A stretch of 64,000 nucleotides of DNA from an uncultured Paracoccaceae bacterium (GCA_938049225.1 CALICM010000024.1:1-64000), one strand, 5' to 3'; positions 36,546-45,478 are shown, counted from the first letter of the stretch. Made by a program: numbers and translations. Notes: generated by a model from the letters alone, not told the origin.

Positions 36546-36875
36546 TGTCAGATCCCTTTACCTCATCCCAACGGGATGCCGCCGCACGCGCGGAACACTC
36601 AATGCGCCGTCTTTGACGGAAATCCGGCCCGGTTGCAAGGTGGCGCCCCGCCCCACCGAGGCCACTTGAGCCATCAAAATGCGGCGCGTACCGCGCCAAG
36701 TCTCTGTGCCCTTGCGGGCGGGGTACCGTTGCCGTGGCAGCCAGCGGGGGAATTTCACCCTGGGCGGTCGCGTGGTGGCACGTCAGATTGGACGTGTGCC
36801 AGCCATTGTCCCCCCTTGCCTTCGGTTCGAACGAAAACGTCGTTGTCTTGTGTTTCAGGTCAAGGCCGAAACGCG
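36546..36875. other. intergenic region upstream of cobS carrying two repeats
   Basis: 330 bases between cobS and the J-domain gene on the same strand. It contains a copy of a two-hairpin repeat (36681-36722), an inverted repeat GGCACGTC...GACGTGTGCC (about 36777-36800), and a palindromic-element end that touches the J-domain stop codon (36824-36878). I see no convincing gene; a 66-codon minus-strand frame at 36558-36758 is open but runs through the repeat. Confidence 0.5.
36681..36722. repeat. two-hairpin dispersed repeat, copy 1
   Basis: GGCGCG-TAC-CGCGCC is followed by CAAGTCTCTGT and GCCC-TTGC-GGGC. The same layout occurs at 44255-44294 with compensating base changes in the first stem. 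It lies about 135 bases upstream of cobS. Confidence 0.65.
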
Positions 36876-36878
36876 TTA
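36824..36878 (-). repeat. diverged half of the palindromic element family at a gene end
   Basis: On the minus strand, TAACGCGTTTCGGCCTTGAC then CTGAAACAC resembles the end of the 105-bp elements (TAAAGCGTTTCGCCTTTAAC), and about 71 bases align at roughly 70 percent by eye with the copy at 37900-38003. Its first triplet TAA is the stop codon of the J-domain gene. The opposite end is not recognisable, so the copy is truncated. Confidence 0.55.
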
Positions 36879-37517
36879 GTCCTTGAAACTGCGGCTATCT
36901 TTGACCTGCTCCCAAGCCCAGACAACCTCGGCGAGGCGATCCTCGTCATCGCGTTTGCCGCCGTTCATGTCGGGGTGCAGCACTTTGACCAGGGCTTTAT
37001 AGGCGGCGCGCAATTCCGTTTTGGTGGCGGTGTCACTTACTTCGAGAATGGTGATCGCCTTACGCTCGGGCGCGGGCAAGCGGCGCTGGTTCAATTGTGC
37101 GGCACCCTGGCCATTCAATGTTCCCTTGTCGCCTAACACCTCCATCGGGTCGTCAAAGCCGAAACGTTGCCAGGCGCGCCCTTCGGGATGGCCTTCGGCA
37201 TCTTTCTTGAAAGGTTGCGTGGGACGTTCCCAGACTTTGTCGGCGGCGAACTGGCGTTCTAGCTCGGCCTCGGAATGGTTCTCGAAGAAATTCCACTTCA
37301 GATTATACGCCCGCACATGGGCCAGGCAGAACCAATGAAATTCGTCCAAATTGTCCGGCGACTTCGGCGCGCGGTATTTTCCCGCGCTCTCGCAGCCCGG
37401 ATGCGTACAGGCCCGCGACGAGGATTCGACCGCCCCCGTCATCCCCCGCGCTTTAGCGCGGCGCTTCTTATCTGCCTTGACCGAGATATCAAATTCAAAA
37501 GGCGATTTGGCTTTCAT
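36876..37517 (-). CDS. J-domain (DnaJ-like) protein
   Basis: 213 aa. The J domain is at the C-terminus (about 150-205): AITILEVSDTATKTELRAAY, then KALVKVLHPDMNGG with the essential HPD tripeptide. The N-terminal half has a CTHPGCESAG cysteine pair and aromatic-rich sequence (DEFHWFCLAHVRAYNLKWNF) that is conserved in alphaproteobacterial homologues. It probably acts as a DnaK co-chaperone with a specialised client. It is divergent from the BolA gene. Confidence 0.9.
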   Translation of the reverse strand: MKAKSPFEFDISVKADKKRRAKARGMTGAVESSSRACTHPGCESAGKYRAPKSPDNLDEFHWFCLAHVRAYNLKWNFFENHSEAELERQFAADKVWERPTQPFKKDAEGHPEGRAWQRFGFDDPMEVLGDKGTLNGQGAAQLNQRRLPAPERKAITILEVSDTATKTELRAAYKALVKVLHPDMNGGKRDDEDRLAEVVWAWEQVKDSRSFKD

Positions 37518-37624
37518 GCGCCGCGTCCTTTCCGGGGTTTTCGAGTCGGAGACAACAGTTTAGAGATTACACGCCCCAGGCCAAGGCCCGTTTTGGGCAA
37601 TTTTTTTGAAGTGAGGTCCGCCTG

Positions 37625-37888
37625 ATGTCCGTGAGCCAAACCATCGAGGCCAAATTGCGTGCCGCCTTCGCGCCTGAGTACCTGGAAGTGGTCGATGACA
37701 GCGAAACGCACCGCGGTCATGGTGGCTACCGCGAGGGAGGTGAGACGCATTTCAACGTGGTGATCCGGGCGGCGGCGTTCAATGGTTTATCACGGGTGGC
37801 CCGGCAGCGGGCTGTCAACCGCGCGTTGGCAGAAGAGCTGTCAGGGCCGGTGCACGCGCTGGCCCTTAAGGTCGACGGCACGACATAG
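37625..37888 (+). CDS. BolA-family protein
   Basis: 87 aa, a complete BolA/IbaG-type protein: VVDDSETHRGHGGYREGGET near 22-41 with the invariant-type histidine, and the C-terminal HALALKV. BolA proteins partner monothiol glutaredoxins in iron-sulfur trafficking. The glutaredoxin gene is not in the window. A palindromic-element copy begins 11 bases after its stop. Confidence 0.93.
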   Translation: MSVSQTIEAKLRAAFAPEYLEVVDDSETHRGHGGYREGGETHFNVVIRAAAFNGLSRVARQRAVNRALAEELSGPVHALALKVDGTT

Positions 37889-37899
37889 ACCAAAACGTC

Positions 37900-38003
37900 T
37901 ATTGCATTGCGCTTAAAGCCTGAATTGGTTTTCGCCACGCCTTGCTGTTGGTTCGAACGCAAACGTTGGTCGCCGTGTTTCAAGTCAAACGCGAAGCGCT
38001 TCA
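37900..38003 (-). repeat. diverged full-length palindromic element
   Basis: 104 bases, almost the length of the intact 105-bp copies. On the minus strand it starts TGAAGCGCTTCGCGTTTGAC (compare TAAAGCGTTTCGCCTTTAAC) and ends TTTAAGCGCAATGCAATA (compare TTTAAGGCGAAATGCTATA). The interior differs and has its own GTTCGAAC palindrome. Its first triplet TGA is the stop of the DUF4177 gene. Confidence 0.6.
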
Positions 38004-38339
38004 GTCCTCACGCCGTGTCGCAGGTCCAAGCGACAAGGGCGCCTCGGGGGCCTTACTGTCGCGCAGGACCGGGCGCAACTCGGTGACCGAGGCCGCCCCG
38101 GCGCCTTGGGCGCGCCGAAAGATCAAGACGGTTTGAAAAACCTCGCTGGCGGAACTGAGCATGCCCTTTTTCTCGTCCATTGGCATCGTGTCGGCGCGCA
38201 TATATTCCCAGCCGCCGTCTGCCTCTTTGTTGATCATATCCGTCAAAGTTCGGGCGAACCGGTCAGCTGTGGTCCTTGCCCCCTTTGCCCGTTTGGCGCG
38301 GCGCGGCGCACTGACAACTTTGTATTCAAACAACTGCAT
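38001..38339 (-). CDS. DUF4177 domain protein
   Basis: 112 aa, start ATG 38339. MQLFEYKVVSAPRRAKR, then FARTLTDMINKEADGGWEYM is the DUF4177 pattern (a small alpha-beta domain with a conserved GWE). The C-terminal 40 residues are low-complexity. Function unknown. The stop codon lies in the palindromic element at 37900-38003, so the last codons may derive from the insertion. Confidence 0.8.
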   Translation of the reverse strand: MQLFEYKVVSAPRRAKRAKGARTTADRFARTLTDMINKEADGGWEYMRADTMPMDEKKGMLSSASEVFQTVLIFRRAQGAGAASVTELRPVLRDSKAPEAPLSLGPATRRED

Positions 38340-38474
38340 GGTTCTAAAGCCCCTAAGGATTCGCACCTCACCATATATTAGCAAACAATGATCCTGCCAG
38401 GGGCCACGCGGTTCTCTGTCTGTTTTTCGGCGGTTTTTGGGTTGATTGCCGAATCGCCGCAGAGTGCCCGTGGG

Positions 38475-39986
38475 TCAGCCCCCAAGCTTGGCGCGGACCA
38501 GATCGTTCACGGCCTTTGGGTTCGCCTTTCCGCCTGTGGCTTTCATCACCTGACCAACAAACCATCCCGCAAGCGCCGGTTTTTCCCGCGCCTGCGCAAC
38601 CTTGTCAGGGTTTGCGGCGATGACGGCATCCACTGCGGCTTCAATCGCGCCCGTGTCGGTAACCTGTTTCATGCCGCGCGCCTCGACGATTTGGGCCGGA
38701 TCACCGCCTTCGGTCCACAAGATCTCGAACAGGTCCTTCGCGATCTTGCCCGAGATATCACCCTTGGCAATCAAGTCGATCAGGCCGCCCAATTGGGTGG
38801 CGGAAACCGGAGAGACGCCGACCGACAACCCCTCTTTGTTCAGCCGACCGAACAACTCGTTAATCACCCAATTCGCAGCCGTCTTACCATCGCGCCCTTC
38901 GGCGACAGCTTCAAAGAAGGCCGCGTTGGCGGTTTCCCCCGTCAGGACGCCCGCGTCATATTCGGTCATACCGTAGCTCAGCACAAAGCGCGCTTTCTTC
39001 TCGTCAGGCAACTCAGGCAGGCCCGCTTGGATCTCATCGACCCAAGCCTGCTCGATCTTCAGCGGCAGCAGGTCGGGGCAGGGGAAATAACGATAATCAT
39101 GCGCCTCTTCCTTGGAACGCATGCTGCGGGTTTCGTTCTTGGCCGCATCATACAGCCGGGTCTCTTGATCGATGCCGCCGCCGTCTTCCAGGATCGCGAT
39201 CTGACGCCGGGCCTCATAATCAATCGCTGCCTGAATGAACCGCATCGAGTTCATATTCTTGATCTCGCAGCGGGTCCCCAGGTGGCTGAAATCCTGGGTT
39301 TCTTGGTACTTTTCGTACTGACCGGGGCGACAGACCGAGACATTCACGTCGGCCCGCATCGAGCCTTCCTGCATATTGCCATCGCAGGTGTCTAGATAGC
39401 GCAGGATCTGCCGCAGTTTGCGCAGGTACTCGGCGGCTTCCTCGGGCCCGCGAATATCCGGGCGGCTGACAATCTCCATCAGGGCGACGCCGGTGCGGTT
39501 GAGATCCACAAAGGACATCGCGGGATCCATATCGTGAATCGATTTGCCCGCGTCCTGTTCCAGGTGGATCCGCTCGATCCGCACCAGCCGCGCGACACCG
39601 GGGGCCATGTCGACCAGAACCTCGCCCTCGCCCACGATGGGGTGGTACAACTGGCTGATCTGATAACCCTGGGGCAGATCCGGGTAGAAGTAGTTCTTGC
39701 GATCAAAGGCCGAGGTCAGGTTGATCTGTGCTTTCAAGCCCAGCCCCGTGCGCACCGCCTGTTCCACGCAAAACACGTTGATCACCGGCAACATACCGGG
39801 CATTGCGGCATCGACCAGGCTGACGTTCGTATTCGGCTCAGCCCCGAATTGGGTTGAGGCGCCCGAGAACAGTTTGGCCGTGGAATTGACCTGGGCGTGT
39901 ACCTCCATCCCGATGACGATCTCCCAGTCCTCGCGCGCACCGGCGATGACTTTGGGTTCGGGGGTCTCATAGGTCAGGTCGAGCAT
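38475..39986 (-). CDS. gatB: aspartyl/glutamyl-tRNA amidotransferase subunit B
   Basis: 503 aa. I chose ATG 39986, eight bases after AAGGA; the ATG at 39995 touches that site. [20 protein letters not shown] is the GatB signature start, with [14 protein letters not shown] and [13 protein letters not shown] further on, and a C-terminal YqeY-like tail ending in [13 protein letters not shown]. With GatA and GatC it converts Glu-tRNA(Gln) and/or Asp-tRNA(Asn) to the correct amidated form. gatA and gatC are elsewhere. Confidence 0.96.
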   Translation of the reverse strand: MLDLTYETPEPKVIAGAREDWEIVIGMEVHAQVNSTAKLFSGASTQFGAEPNTNVSLVDAAMPGMLPVINVFCVEQAVRTGLGLKAQINLTSAFDRKNYFYPDLPQGYQISQLYHPIVGEGEVLVDMAPGVARLVRIERIHLEQDAGKSIHDMDPAMSFVDLNRTGVALMEIVSRPDIRGPEEAAEYLRKLRQILRYLDTCDGNMQEGSMRADVNVSVCRPGQYEKYQETQDFSHLGTRCEIKNMNSMRFIQAAIDYEARRQIAILEDGGGIDQETRLYDAAKNETRSMRSKEEAHDYRYFPCPDLLPLKIEQAWVDEIQAGLPELPDEKKARFVLSYGMTEYDAGVLTGETANAAFFEAVAEGRDGKTAANWVINELFGRLNKEGLSVGVSPVSATQLGGLIDLIAKGDISGKIAKDLFEILWTEGGDPAQIVEARGMKQVTDTGAIEAAVDAVIAANPDKVAQAREKPALAGWFVGQVMKATGGKANPKAVNDLVRAKLGG

Positions 39987-40093
39987 CTGCGGCATCCTTG
40001 CAGTAGGGCTTGGCCTGGGTTTTAGGCCGCAGCCCGCCGGGGTTCAAGGTCGCATGGCTCAGCGCCGGGCGAGAGGGATGCAGCGCCCGCCCG

Positions 40094-40624
40094 TCAGGTC
40101 TTCCGAAACCGGGATTTGATATCGGTCATCGCGTCCCGGATCTGGTCGGGCAGGGCCGTTCCATCTGGGGCATAGATCGCCTGGATTATCCGCTCCAAAT
40201 CCGGCAGCGCCTCGGCCCCGGCCAGTTTCGCCAACCGCCGTGACAGACGGCTGACAGCCGCCGAGGGCGTGCCACATTGGCCCACCAGCCAATGACCCAA
40301 CAGTGCCAATTCCTCGGCCTCTGACTTGTCGCAACCAAAGACCGATTGCATTTGCACCAACATGGTCTTGCGCCGCTCAGCGCTTGGGATCGTGTCCTGG
40401 GCCAGCAGGGCGGACAGGACACCTGCTGCGGCGACCCGGGTATCCTCGACACTCTCGACGGGATGCAGGTTGGTTTTGCGTTTGAACCCAAACCGCCGGG
40501 CGGCCAAGCGGACGTCATTGGCAGCATTGGCCACGTCCGAGGCCATATCTGCTGCGTTGCGCAGCCGCCACCACCAAAAATAGGCCCCGGCGGCCAATCC
40601 AAGTATTCCAATAATAATATGCAT
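40094..40624 (-). CDS. hypothetical membrane-anchored protein, possibly TerB-like
   Basis: 176 aa. One N-terminal membrane segment (IIIGILGLAAGAYFWWW) is followed by a soluble, mostly helical part. The segment AAAGVLSALLAQDTIPSAER and later GCDKSEAEELALLGHW are reminiscent of TerB/tellurite-resistance-like helical domains, but I am not certain. It stands alone between gatB and an SDR gene, same strand. Confidence 0.7.
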   Translation of the reverse strand: MHIIIGILGLAAGAYFWWWRLRNAADMASDVANAANDVRLAARRFGFKRKTNLHPVESVEDTRVAAAGVLSALLAQDTIPSAERRKTMLVQMQSVFGCDKSEAEELALLGHWLVGQCGTPSAAVSRLSRRLAKLAGAEALPDLERIIQAIYAPDGTALPDQIRDAMTDIKSRFRKT

Positions 40625-40761
40625 AGCAAATCCGACGCTTAGACACTCATAACCCCACGGTTCATGAACATACCCGGGGTTTCACAATACGCAAAGGTAT
40701 TCATGACCCAAGTCCGGCAGCATTTCGGCATTTGTTGCGTTGTGGCGCCGCCGCGACACGG

Positions 40762-41514
40762 CTAGCGCCCGCCGCTGACTTTGATCACCTCGCCTGTGAC
40801 ATAGCTGGCAGCGTCCGAGGCCAGCCAGAGAATCGCCTCCGCCACCTCTTCAGCGGTGCCCGCACGCTTCATAGGAACGACCTGGGGTCCCAGCCGCGCG
40901 GCCCGGTCTGGATCACCGCCTTTGCCGTGGATGGCCGTATCGATGATCCCAGGACGCACCGCGTTGACCCGGATACCCTGGTCCGCGTTTTCCAAAGCCA
41001 GGCTTTGGGTCAGTACATCCACGGCGCCTTTGGCGGCTGCATAGTCGGCATATTGCCCCGGGGCCCCTAATTGTGCCGCGACCGAGCTAAGGTTCACAAT
41101 CGCCCCGCCTGCGCCGCCATTCCGCTGCGCCATCCGCCGCACGGCGGCCTGGGCGCAATAGATCGTGCCGAAGACATTCACCCCGAACATTTCTGTCAAA
41201 CGGTTCGCCGACATTTCGTCTATCCGTGCCGCGGGGCCCACGATACCCGCGTTGTTGACCAGCACATCCAAACGGCCCAGGTCCGCCTCCAACCGCTCAA
41301 ACATCGCCCCCACAGCACCCGGATCCGCGACATCCGCCTGCAGCACGCAGGCGCGCCCGCCCGCGGCGCGGACATCCGCTGCCACTGCCTCGGCCCCCGC
41401 CGCGTCGCTGCGGTAGTTCACTCCAATGTCAAACCCGCGCGCGGCGGCCATCCGCGCGGTCGCCGCCCCGATCCCGGCACTCGCCCCCGTCACCAACATC
41501 ACTTTGCGTGCCAT
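40762..41514 (-). CDS. short-chain dehydrogenase/reductase
   Basis: 250 aa, a classical SDR. The nucleotide-binding motif is VTGASAGIGAATARMA (8-23), NNAG is near 88, the catalytic serine is in VNLSSVAAQ, and YADYAAAK holds the Tyr/Lys pair near 153-160. The C-terminus SYVTGEVIKVSGG is typical of 3-oxoacyl-ACP reductase-like enzymes. The substrate cannot be told; it is preceded by a 19-nt dispersed motif and pepN. Confidence 0.9.
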   Translation of the reverse strand: MARKVMLVTGASAGIGAATARMAAARGFDIGVNYRSDAAGAEAVAADVRAAGGRACVLQADVADPGAVGAMFERLEADLGRLDVLVNNAGIVGPAARIDEMSANRLTEMFGVNVFGTIYCAQAAVRRMAQRNGGAGGAIVNLSSVAAQLGAPGQYADYAAAKGAVDVLTQSLALENADQGIRVNAVRPGIIDTAIHGKGGDPDRAARLGPQVVPMKRAGTAEEVAEAILWLASDAASYVTGEVIKVSGGR

Positions 41515-41545
41515 TCCAAATGCCCTCTTCCCATCTTTTGTCTTG

Positions 41546-41564
41546 AAATATCCCCGCCGGAGGC
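41546..41564. repeat. 19-nt dispersed intergenic motif, copy 1
   Basis: AAATATCCCCGCCGGAGGC, identical to the copy at 54565-54583. It lies between pepN and the SDR gene. A degenerate version (AAATATCTCTTCAGGAGG) is at about 30872-30889. The function is unknown; all are outside genes. Confidence 0.6.
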
Positions 41565-41574
41565 ACCCGACCTC

Positions 41575-44172
41575 TTAACCCGCCGGGGCCTCCAATATCC
41601 GCCCCACGATCTCGCCCATATCCTTGCTCAGCCCCGGCAAATCCGCCAGCCGCTGCAAGTGTGTCAGCATCAGCGCTTGGCGCTCCTCGTCGAACTGACG
41701 CCAGGTCTCGAATACCCCGGCCAAGCGGGCGGATGTCGAGGGGTTCACGGGATCCAATTTGATCAGCCAATCGGTAACCAAGGCGTATCCCGCGCCATCC
41801 ACCCGATGAAAGCCAACCATATTTCCACTCGCGAAGGTCCCGATCAGCGACCGGAAACGGTTGGGGGTCTTCCAAGTAAAGTCCGGGTGGTTGGTGAGCG
41901 CAGTGACAGTCTCAACCGCCTGCTCGGGTGGGGTGCGGCTGGCGGCCAGGCCGAACCATTTATCCAAAACCAACGGATCGTCTTTCCAACGATCATAAAA
42001 GACTGCCATCGCCGCTGTGCCCTGATCATGGGCGATGAGCAGCCCCAGGGCCTGAACGCTTTCTGTCATATTGTCGGCGGTCTGAAACTGCCGCTTCGCC
42101 GTCTCGGCGTCTGGCTCCACCTCGGTGATCAGACCCAGGATCTGCCCGCGCAAGCTGCGCTGCCCTGCGGCTTGCGCGTCGGGGCTGTAGGGGCCGGGTG
42201 GGGCCAGGGCCGCATAGCGGTCGTGCAGGTTGGGGACGGCCTGCGCCAATGCGACCCGCAGACGGATCGCGGCGGCGCGGATCAGGGCGGGGTCCGGTGC
42301 GGGGCCGGAAGCGCGCAGATCCTGGAACACATCCTGGATCGAGGGGAAAGTCAGTGCCAGGCTTTGAAAGGCCGGTTCAAGCCGTGTGTCGTCTAGCATC
42401 GCGACCAGCGCGGACAGCAAATCGGTATCGGGTGCCAGATCGGGATCCCGCACCATCCGGCCGATCATGTCACGCAGGTACATTTGCCCGGCGTCCCATT
42501 TGTTAAACGGGTCGGTGTCATGCGCCAGCAGGAAGGCACGGCGGGCGTTATCGACGTCATGCTCCAATACTATCGGCGCCGAGAAGCCACGGTTGATCGA
42601 AGGGATCGGGGCACCCCGACCCCCCGAAGGCGCGGCCGGAAGATCCAAGCGAAAACTCTGCTCCGCCTGTGTCAGTTCCAATACCTGGGTGGGCAGGGCT
42701 TCGGTGCCATCAGGCCAAAGGACACCTGTGGCCAATGGGATCACCATTGGTTTTTTATCCGTCTGGCCGGGGGTATCAGGCAGGGTTTGGGCAAAGGTTA
42801 GCGTCAGCGCGCCCTTGTCCCAGGCTTCGGTCACCGTGACGCGGGGGGTGCCCGCCTGGCTGTACCAAAGGGCAAATTGGCCAAGGTCGCGGCCAGTGGC
42901 ATCCTCGAAGACCTGGATCCATTGCTCGATGGTGCAGGCCTGGCCGTCGTGCCGTTCGAAATATAGATCCAGCGCCTGATCATAGGCGTTCAGCCCGACC
43001 AGGCGGCGCAGCATGCCGATCACCTCGGCCCCTTTTTCATACACAGTTGCGGTGTAGAAATTGTTGATTTCGATATATTCCTCGGGGCGCACGGGATGTG
43101 CCAGCGGCCCCGCATCCTCGCGGAACTGTCGGGCGCGCAGGGCAAGTGCGTCGTCGATGCGCTTGACCGCATGGCCGCGCTGATCGCCTGAAAACTGTTG
43201 ATCCCGGTAAACCGTCAACCCCTCCTTCAGGCACAATTGGAACCAGTCACGGCAGGTGATCCGGTTGCCGGTCCAATTGTGAAAATACTCATGTGCGATA
43301 ATGCCCTCGATCAACTCGTAATCGCGGTCAGTCGCGGTCTCGGGGCTGGCGAGCACGTATTTGGCGTTGAAGATATTCAGGCCCTTGTTCTCCATCGCGC
43401 CCGCGTTGAAGTCATCAACGGCGACGATCATGAACAGATCCAGGTCGTACGGGCGGCCATAGGCCTGCTCGTCCCAGGCCATGGACCGTTTGAGCGCATC
43501 CATCGCATAGGCGCATTTGTCCTGATCACCGGGACGCACATAGATTTTGAGCGCGACCTCGCGACCCTCGAAAGTGGTGAATGTGTCGTCGAACGAGACC
43601 AGATCGCCCGCGACCAGCGCGAACAGATAGCTGGGTTTGGGCCAGGGGTCGTGCCATTCGGCCCAGCCGGGACCTTGTGCGGTCAAGTTGCCGTTGGAGA
43701 GCAGGATGGGGGCGTCGCCCTCGATCCGCACGGTGTAGGTGGCCATGACATCGGGGCGATCCGGAAAATAGGTGATGCGGCGAAAGCCTTCGGCCTCGCA
43801 TTGGGTGCAATACATGCCATTGGACATGTAAAGCCCTTCAAGAACGGTATTCGTGCTGGGGTTGATCAGGGTTTCGCAGACCCATTCGAACGGGCCGTCG
43901 GGCAGGTCTGCGGAAGGAACTGTCAGGCCTTGGGCGGTTGGGGTCAGCGTCATCGGCTTGCCGTCGATGCTGGCCGAGACCAGTTCCATCGCCTCGCCGT
44001 CCAGGTGCAGATCCTGACCGGGTGCTGCATCGGGGTTGGGGCGCATCGCCAGCTTGGCGGTCACGCGGGTAACGCGCGGATCCAGAGCAAACGTCAGATG
44101 CACCGTATCCACCAAATAGGCGGGCGGGGTATAGGCGCTGAGGCGAATGGTAGGGGGTTGGTCGCTGCGCAT
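41575..44172 (-). CDS. pepN: aminopeptidase N (M1 family)
   Basis: 865 aa, start ATG 44172 with GGAGG six bases upstream. GAMENKGLN near residue 255 is the substrate-binding motif. HEYFHNWTGNRIT near 290 is the HExxH zinc site, with the third ligand glutamate about 20 residues later (LKEGLTVYRD). Length and C-terminal helical domain fit the bacterial PepN group. It removes N-terminal residues from peptides in the cytoplasm. Confidence 0.95.
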   Translation of the reverse strand: MRSDQPPTIRLSAYTPPAYLVDTVHLTFALDPRVTRVTAKLAMRPNPDAAPGQDLHLDGEAMELVSASIDGKPMTLTPTAQGLTVPSADLPDGPFEWVCETLINPSTNTVLEGLYMSNGMYCTQCEAEGFRRITYFPDRPDVMATYTVRIEGDAPILLSNGNLTAQGPGWAEWHDPWPKPSYLFALVAGDLVSFDDTFTTFEGREVALKIYVRPGDQDKCAYAMDALKRSMAWDEQAYGRPYDLDLFMIVAVDDFNAGAMENKGLNIFNAKYVLASPETATDRDYELIEGIIAHEYFHNWTGNRITCRDWFQLCLKEGLTVYRDQQFSGDQRGHAVKRIDDALALRARQFREDAGPLAHPVRPEEYIEINNFYTATVYEKGAEVIGMLRRLVGLNAYDQALDLYFERHDGQACTIEQWIQVFEDATGRDLGQFALWYSQAGTPRVTVTEAWDKGALTLTFAQTLPDTPGQTDKKPMVIPLATGVLWPDGTEALPTQVLELTQAEQSFRLDLPAAPSGGRGAPIPSINRGFSAPIVLEHDVDNARRAFLLAHDTDPFNKWDAGQMYLRDMIGRMVRDPDLAPDTDLLSALVAMLDDTRLEPAFQSLALTFPSIQDVFQDLRASGPAPDPALIRAAAIRLRVALAQAVPNLHDRYAALAPPGPYSPDAQAAGQRSLRGQILGLITEVEPDAETAKRQFQTADNMTESVQALGLLIAHDQGTAAMAVFYDRWKDDPLVLDKWFGLAASRTPPEQAVETVTALTNHPDFTWKTPNRFRSLIGTFASGNMVGFHRVDGAGYALVTDWLIKLDPVNPSTSARLAGVFETWRQFDEERQALMLTHLQRLADLPGLSKDMGEIVGRILEAPAG

Positions 44173-44254
44173 GTCTGTCCTCCGAGGTTTCAGGCCGGTG
44201 TAGCGGAAGGCGGGTTTCGTGGAAACCCAAGGGCGGTGCCAATCACCAAAAGGA

Positions 44255-44294
44255 GACGCGTGCCGCGTCAAGTCTATGTGCCCTTCGGGCGGTG
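44255..44294. repeat. two-hairpin dispersed repeat, copy 2
   Basis: GACGCG-TGC-CGCGTC is followed by AAGTCTATGT and GCCC-TTC-GGGC. Against the copy at 36681-36722 the first stem has a G-C pair replaced by A-T on both sides, which keeps the pairing. It lies about 85 bases upstream of pepN. Confidence 0.65.
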
Positions 44295-44330
44295 GGCGCC
44301 TTGGGGTGAGGGCAGCGCACCCCGTCGCAG

Positions 44331-44356
44331 CCTCCTGACACCACGCTGTCAGGAGG
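44331..44356. promoter_or_regulatory. 26-bp palindromic operator candidate for the YafY-type regulator
   Basis: CCTCCTGACA-N6-TGTCAGGAGG is a perfect 10-bp inverted repeat 46 bases upstream of the VOC-gene start. The VOC gene and the following WYL regulator form one transcription unit, so autoregulation through this site is the simplest reading. An imperfect outer extension (CGCACCCC...GGGGTGTGCG) would also let the RNA fold into a long hairpin. Confidence 0.6.
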
Positions 44357-44402
44357 GGTGTGCGATGACGTGGGCACCGAAACCATGATATGGAGGCTTG
44401 TG

Positions 44403-44780
44403 ATGAGCTTTGTACCCGAGAATTCAACCGTTTGGACCGAAATTCCCGTCACCGATTTAGAGGCGGCGGTGGCTTTCTATGCTGCTGTGACACAGTCAAA
44501 GCTGACAATCGACACCTCGGGGCCGAAACCGATGGCCGTGTTTCCGGTCAGCGATCCGGCCAAGGGTGTTGCGGGGCATCTTTACCCTGGCACGCCAGCG
44601 GTTGCGGGCCAGGGGCCGACGATCCATCTAGCGGCGCCCGGCCCGCTTGAGGAGACGTTACAGCGCGTACAGGCGGCGGGTGGGGCGGTCGTCTCGCCCC
44701 CGATCCAGGTTCCAGCGGGCCGGTTTGCCTATTGCAAGGATTTGGATGGCAACTCCATCGGCTTTTTCGAGGCCGCCTGA
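44403..44780 (+). CDS. VOC-family protein
   Basis: 125 aa, start ATG 44403 seven bases after GGAGG. The VOC fold is indicated by TVWTEIPVTDLEAAVAFYAA and the closing RFAYCKDLDGNSIGFFEAA. It lacks a clear set of glyoxalase I metal ligands, so a role in binding or resistance is as likely as catalysis. It is coupled to the regulator gene by TGATG. Confidence 0.85.
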   Translation: MSFVPENSTVWTEIPVTDLEAAVAFYAAVTQSKLTIDTSGPKPMAVFPVSDPAKGVAGHLYPGTPAVAGQGPTIHLAAPGPLEETLQRVQAAGGAVVSPPIQVPAGRFAYCKDLDGNSIGFFEAA

Positions 44781-45478
44781 TGCGCCGTGCCGACCGCTTG
44801 TTCCAGATCGTGCAGATCTTGCGGGGCGGTCGGCTGACCACGGCGGCGGCCCTGGCCGCGCGGCTGGAGGTGTCTGAGCGGACGATCTATCGGGATGTCG
44901 CCGATCTGCAATCCACTGGTGTGCCGATAGATGGTGAGGCTGGGGTTGGCTATCTGATGCGCGAGGGCTTCGATCTGCCGCCCTTGATGTTCACGCGCGA
45001 CGAGGTGGCCGCCGTGATCGCGGGCGCCCGCCTGATCCGGGCTTTCGGCGGCGTGGCGATGGCCCTGGCTGCGGAAGAGGCAATTGTTAAGATCGAGGCT
45101 GTCCTGCCCGAAGACGCACGGAGCCAGGCCAAGGCGGTTCAGGTGCATGCGATGGGCTGGGACATGGACGCGACCGTTCGCGGGCGTTTGGACGCCCTGC
45201 AATCGGCCATCGACGATCGGGTGAGGTTGACCGTGTCTTACACCGATCTTGAGGGCGTGCGGACCGATCGCACCCTGCGGCCCCTGGGGCTTTGGTTTTG
45301 GGGCAAGGTTTGGACCCTGGTCGCCTGGTGCGAATTGCGACACGATTTCAGGATGTTCCGCGTGGATCGCCTGGCGGATCCGATGCAACCGGGCGCGCGC
45401 TTTAAGCCCGAGGCCGGGCAAACTCTGGCTGATTTTTATCGCACCATGCGGGTCAACGATCGCACATCAAAGTCCTGA
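44780..45478 (+). CDS. YafY-type transcriptional regulator (HTH_11 + WYL)
   Basis: 232 aa, start ATG 44780 in a TGATG overlap with the VOC gene. The N-terminal winged helix (RADRLFQIVQILRGGRLTTA; RLEVSERTIYRDVADLQSTG) is followed by a linker and a WYL domain (SYTDLEGVRTDRTLRPLGLW; WCELRHDFRMFRVDR). WYL domains sense small ligands or nucleic acid. The likely target is the palindrome at 44331-44356. Confidence 0.9.
   Translation: MRRADRLFQIVQILRGGRLTTAAALAARLEVSERTIYRDVADLQSTGVPIDGEAGVGYLMREGFDLPPLMFTRDEVAAVIAGARLIRAFGGVAMALAAEEAIVKIEAVLPEDARSQAKAVQVHAMGWDMDATVRGRLDALQSAIDDRVRLTVSYTDLEGVRTDRTLRPLGLWFWGKVWTLVAWCELRHDFRMFRVDRLADPMQPGARFKPEAGQTLADFYRTMRVNDRTSKS

Noticed and set aside
36558-36758. 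66-codon minus-strand frame upstream of cobS
   Set aside because: It runs through the two-hairpin repeat, has no good ribosome binding site and no recognisable relatives.
43198-44388. 396-codon plus-strand open frame opposite pepN
   Set aside because: Antisense to the zinc-site region of a canonical aminopeptidase N; no ribosome binding site or family match.
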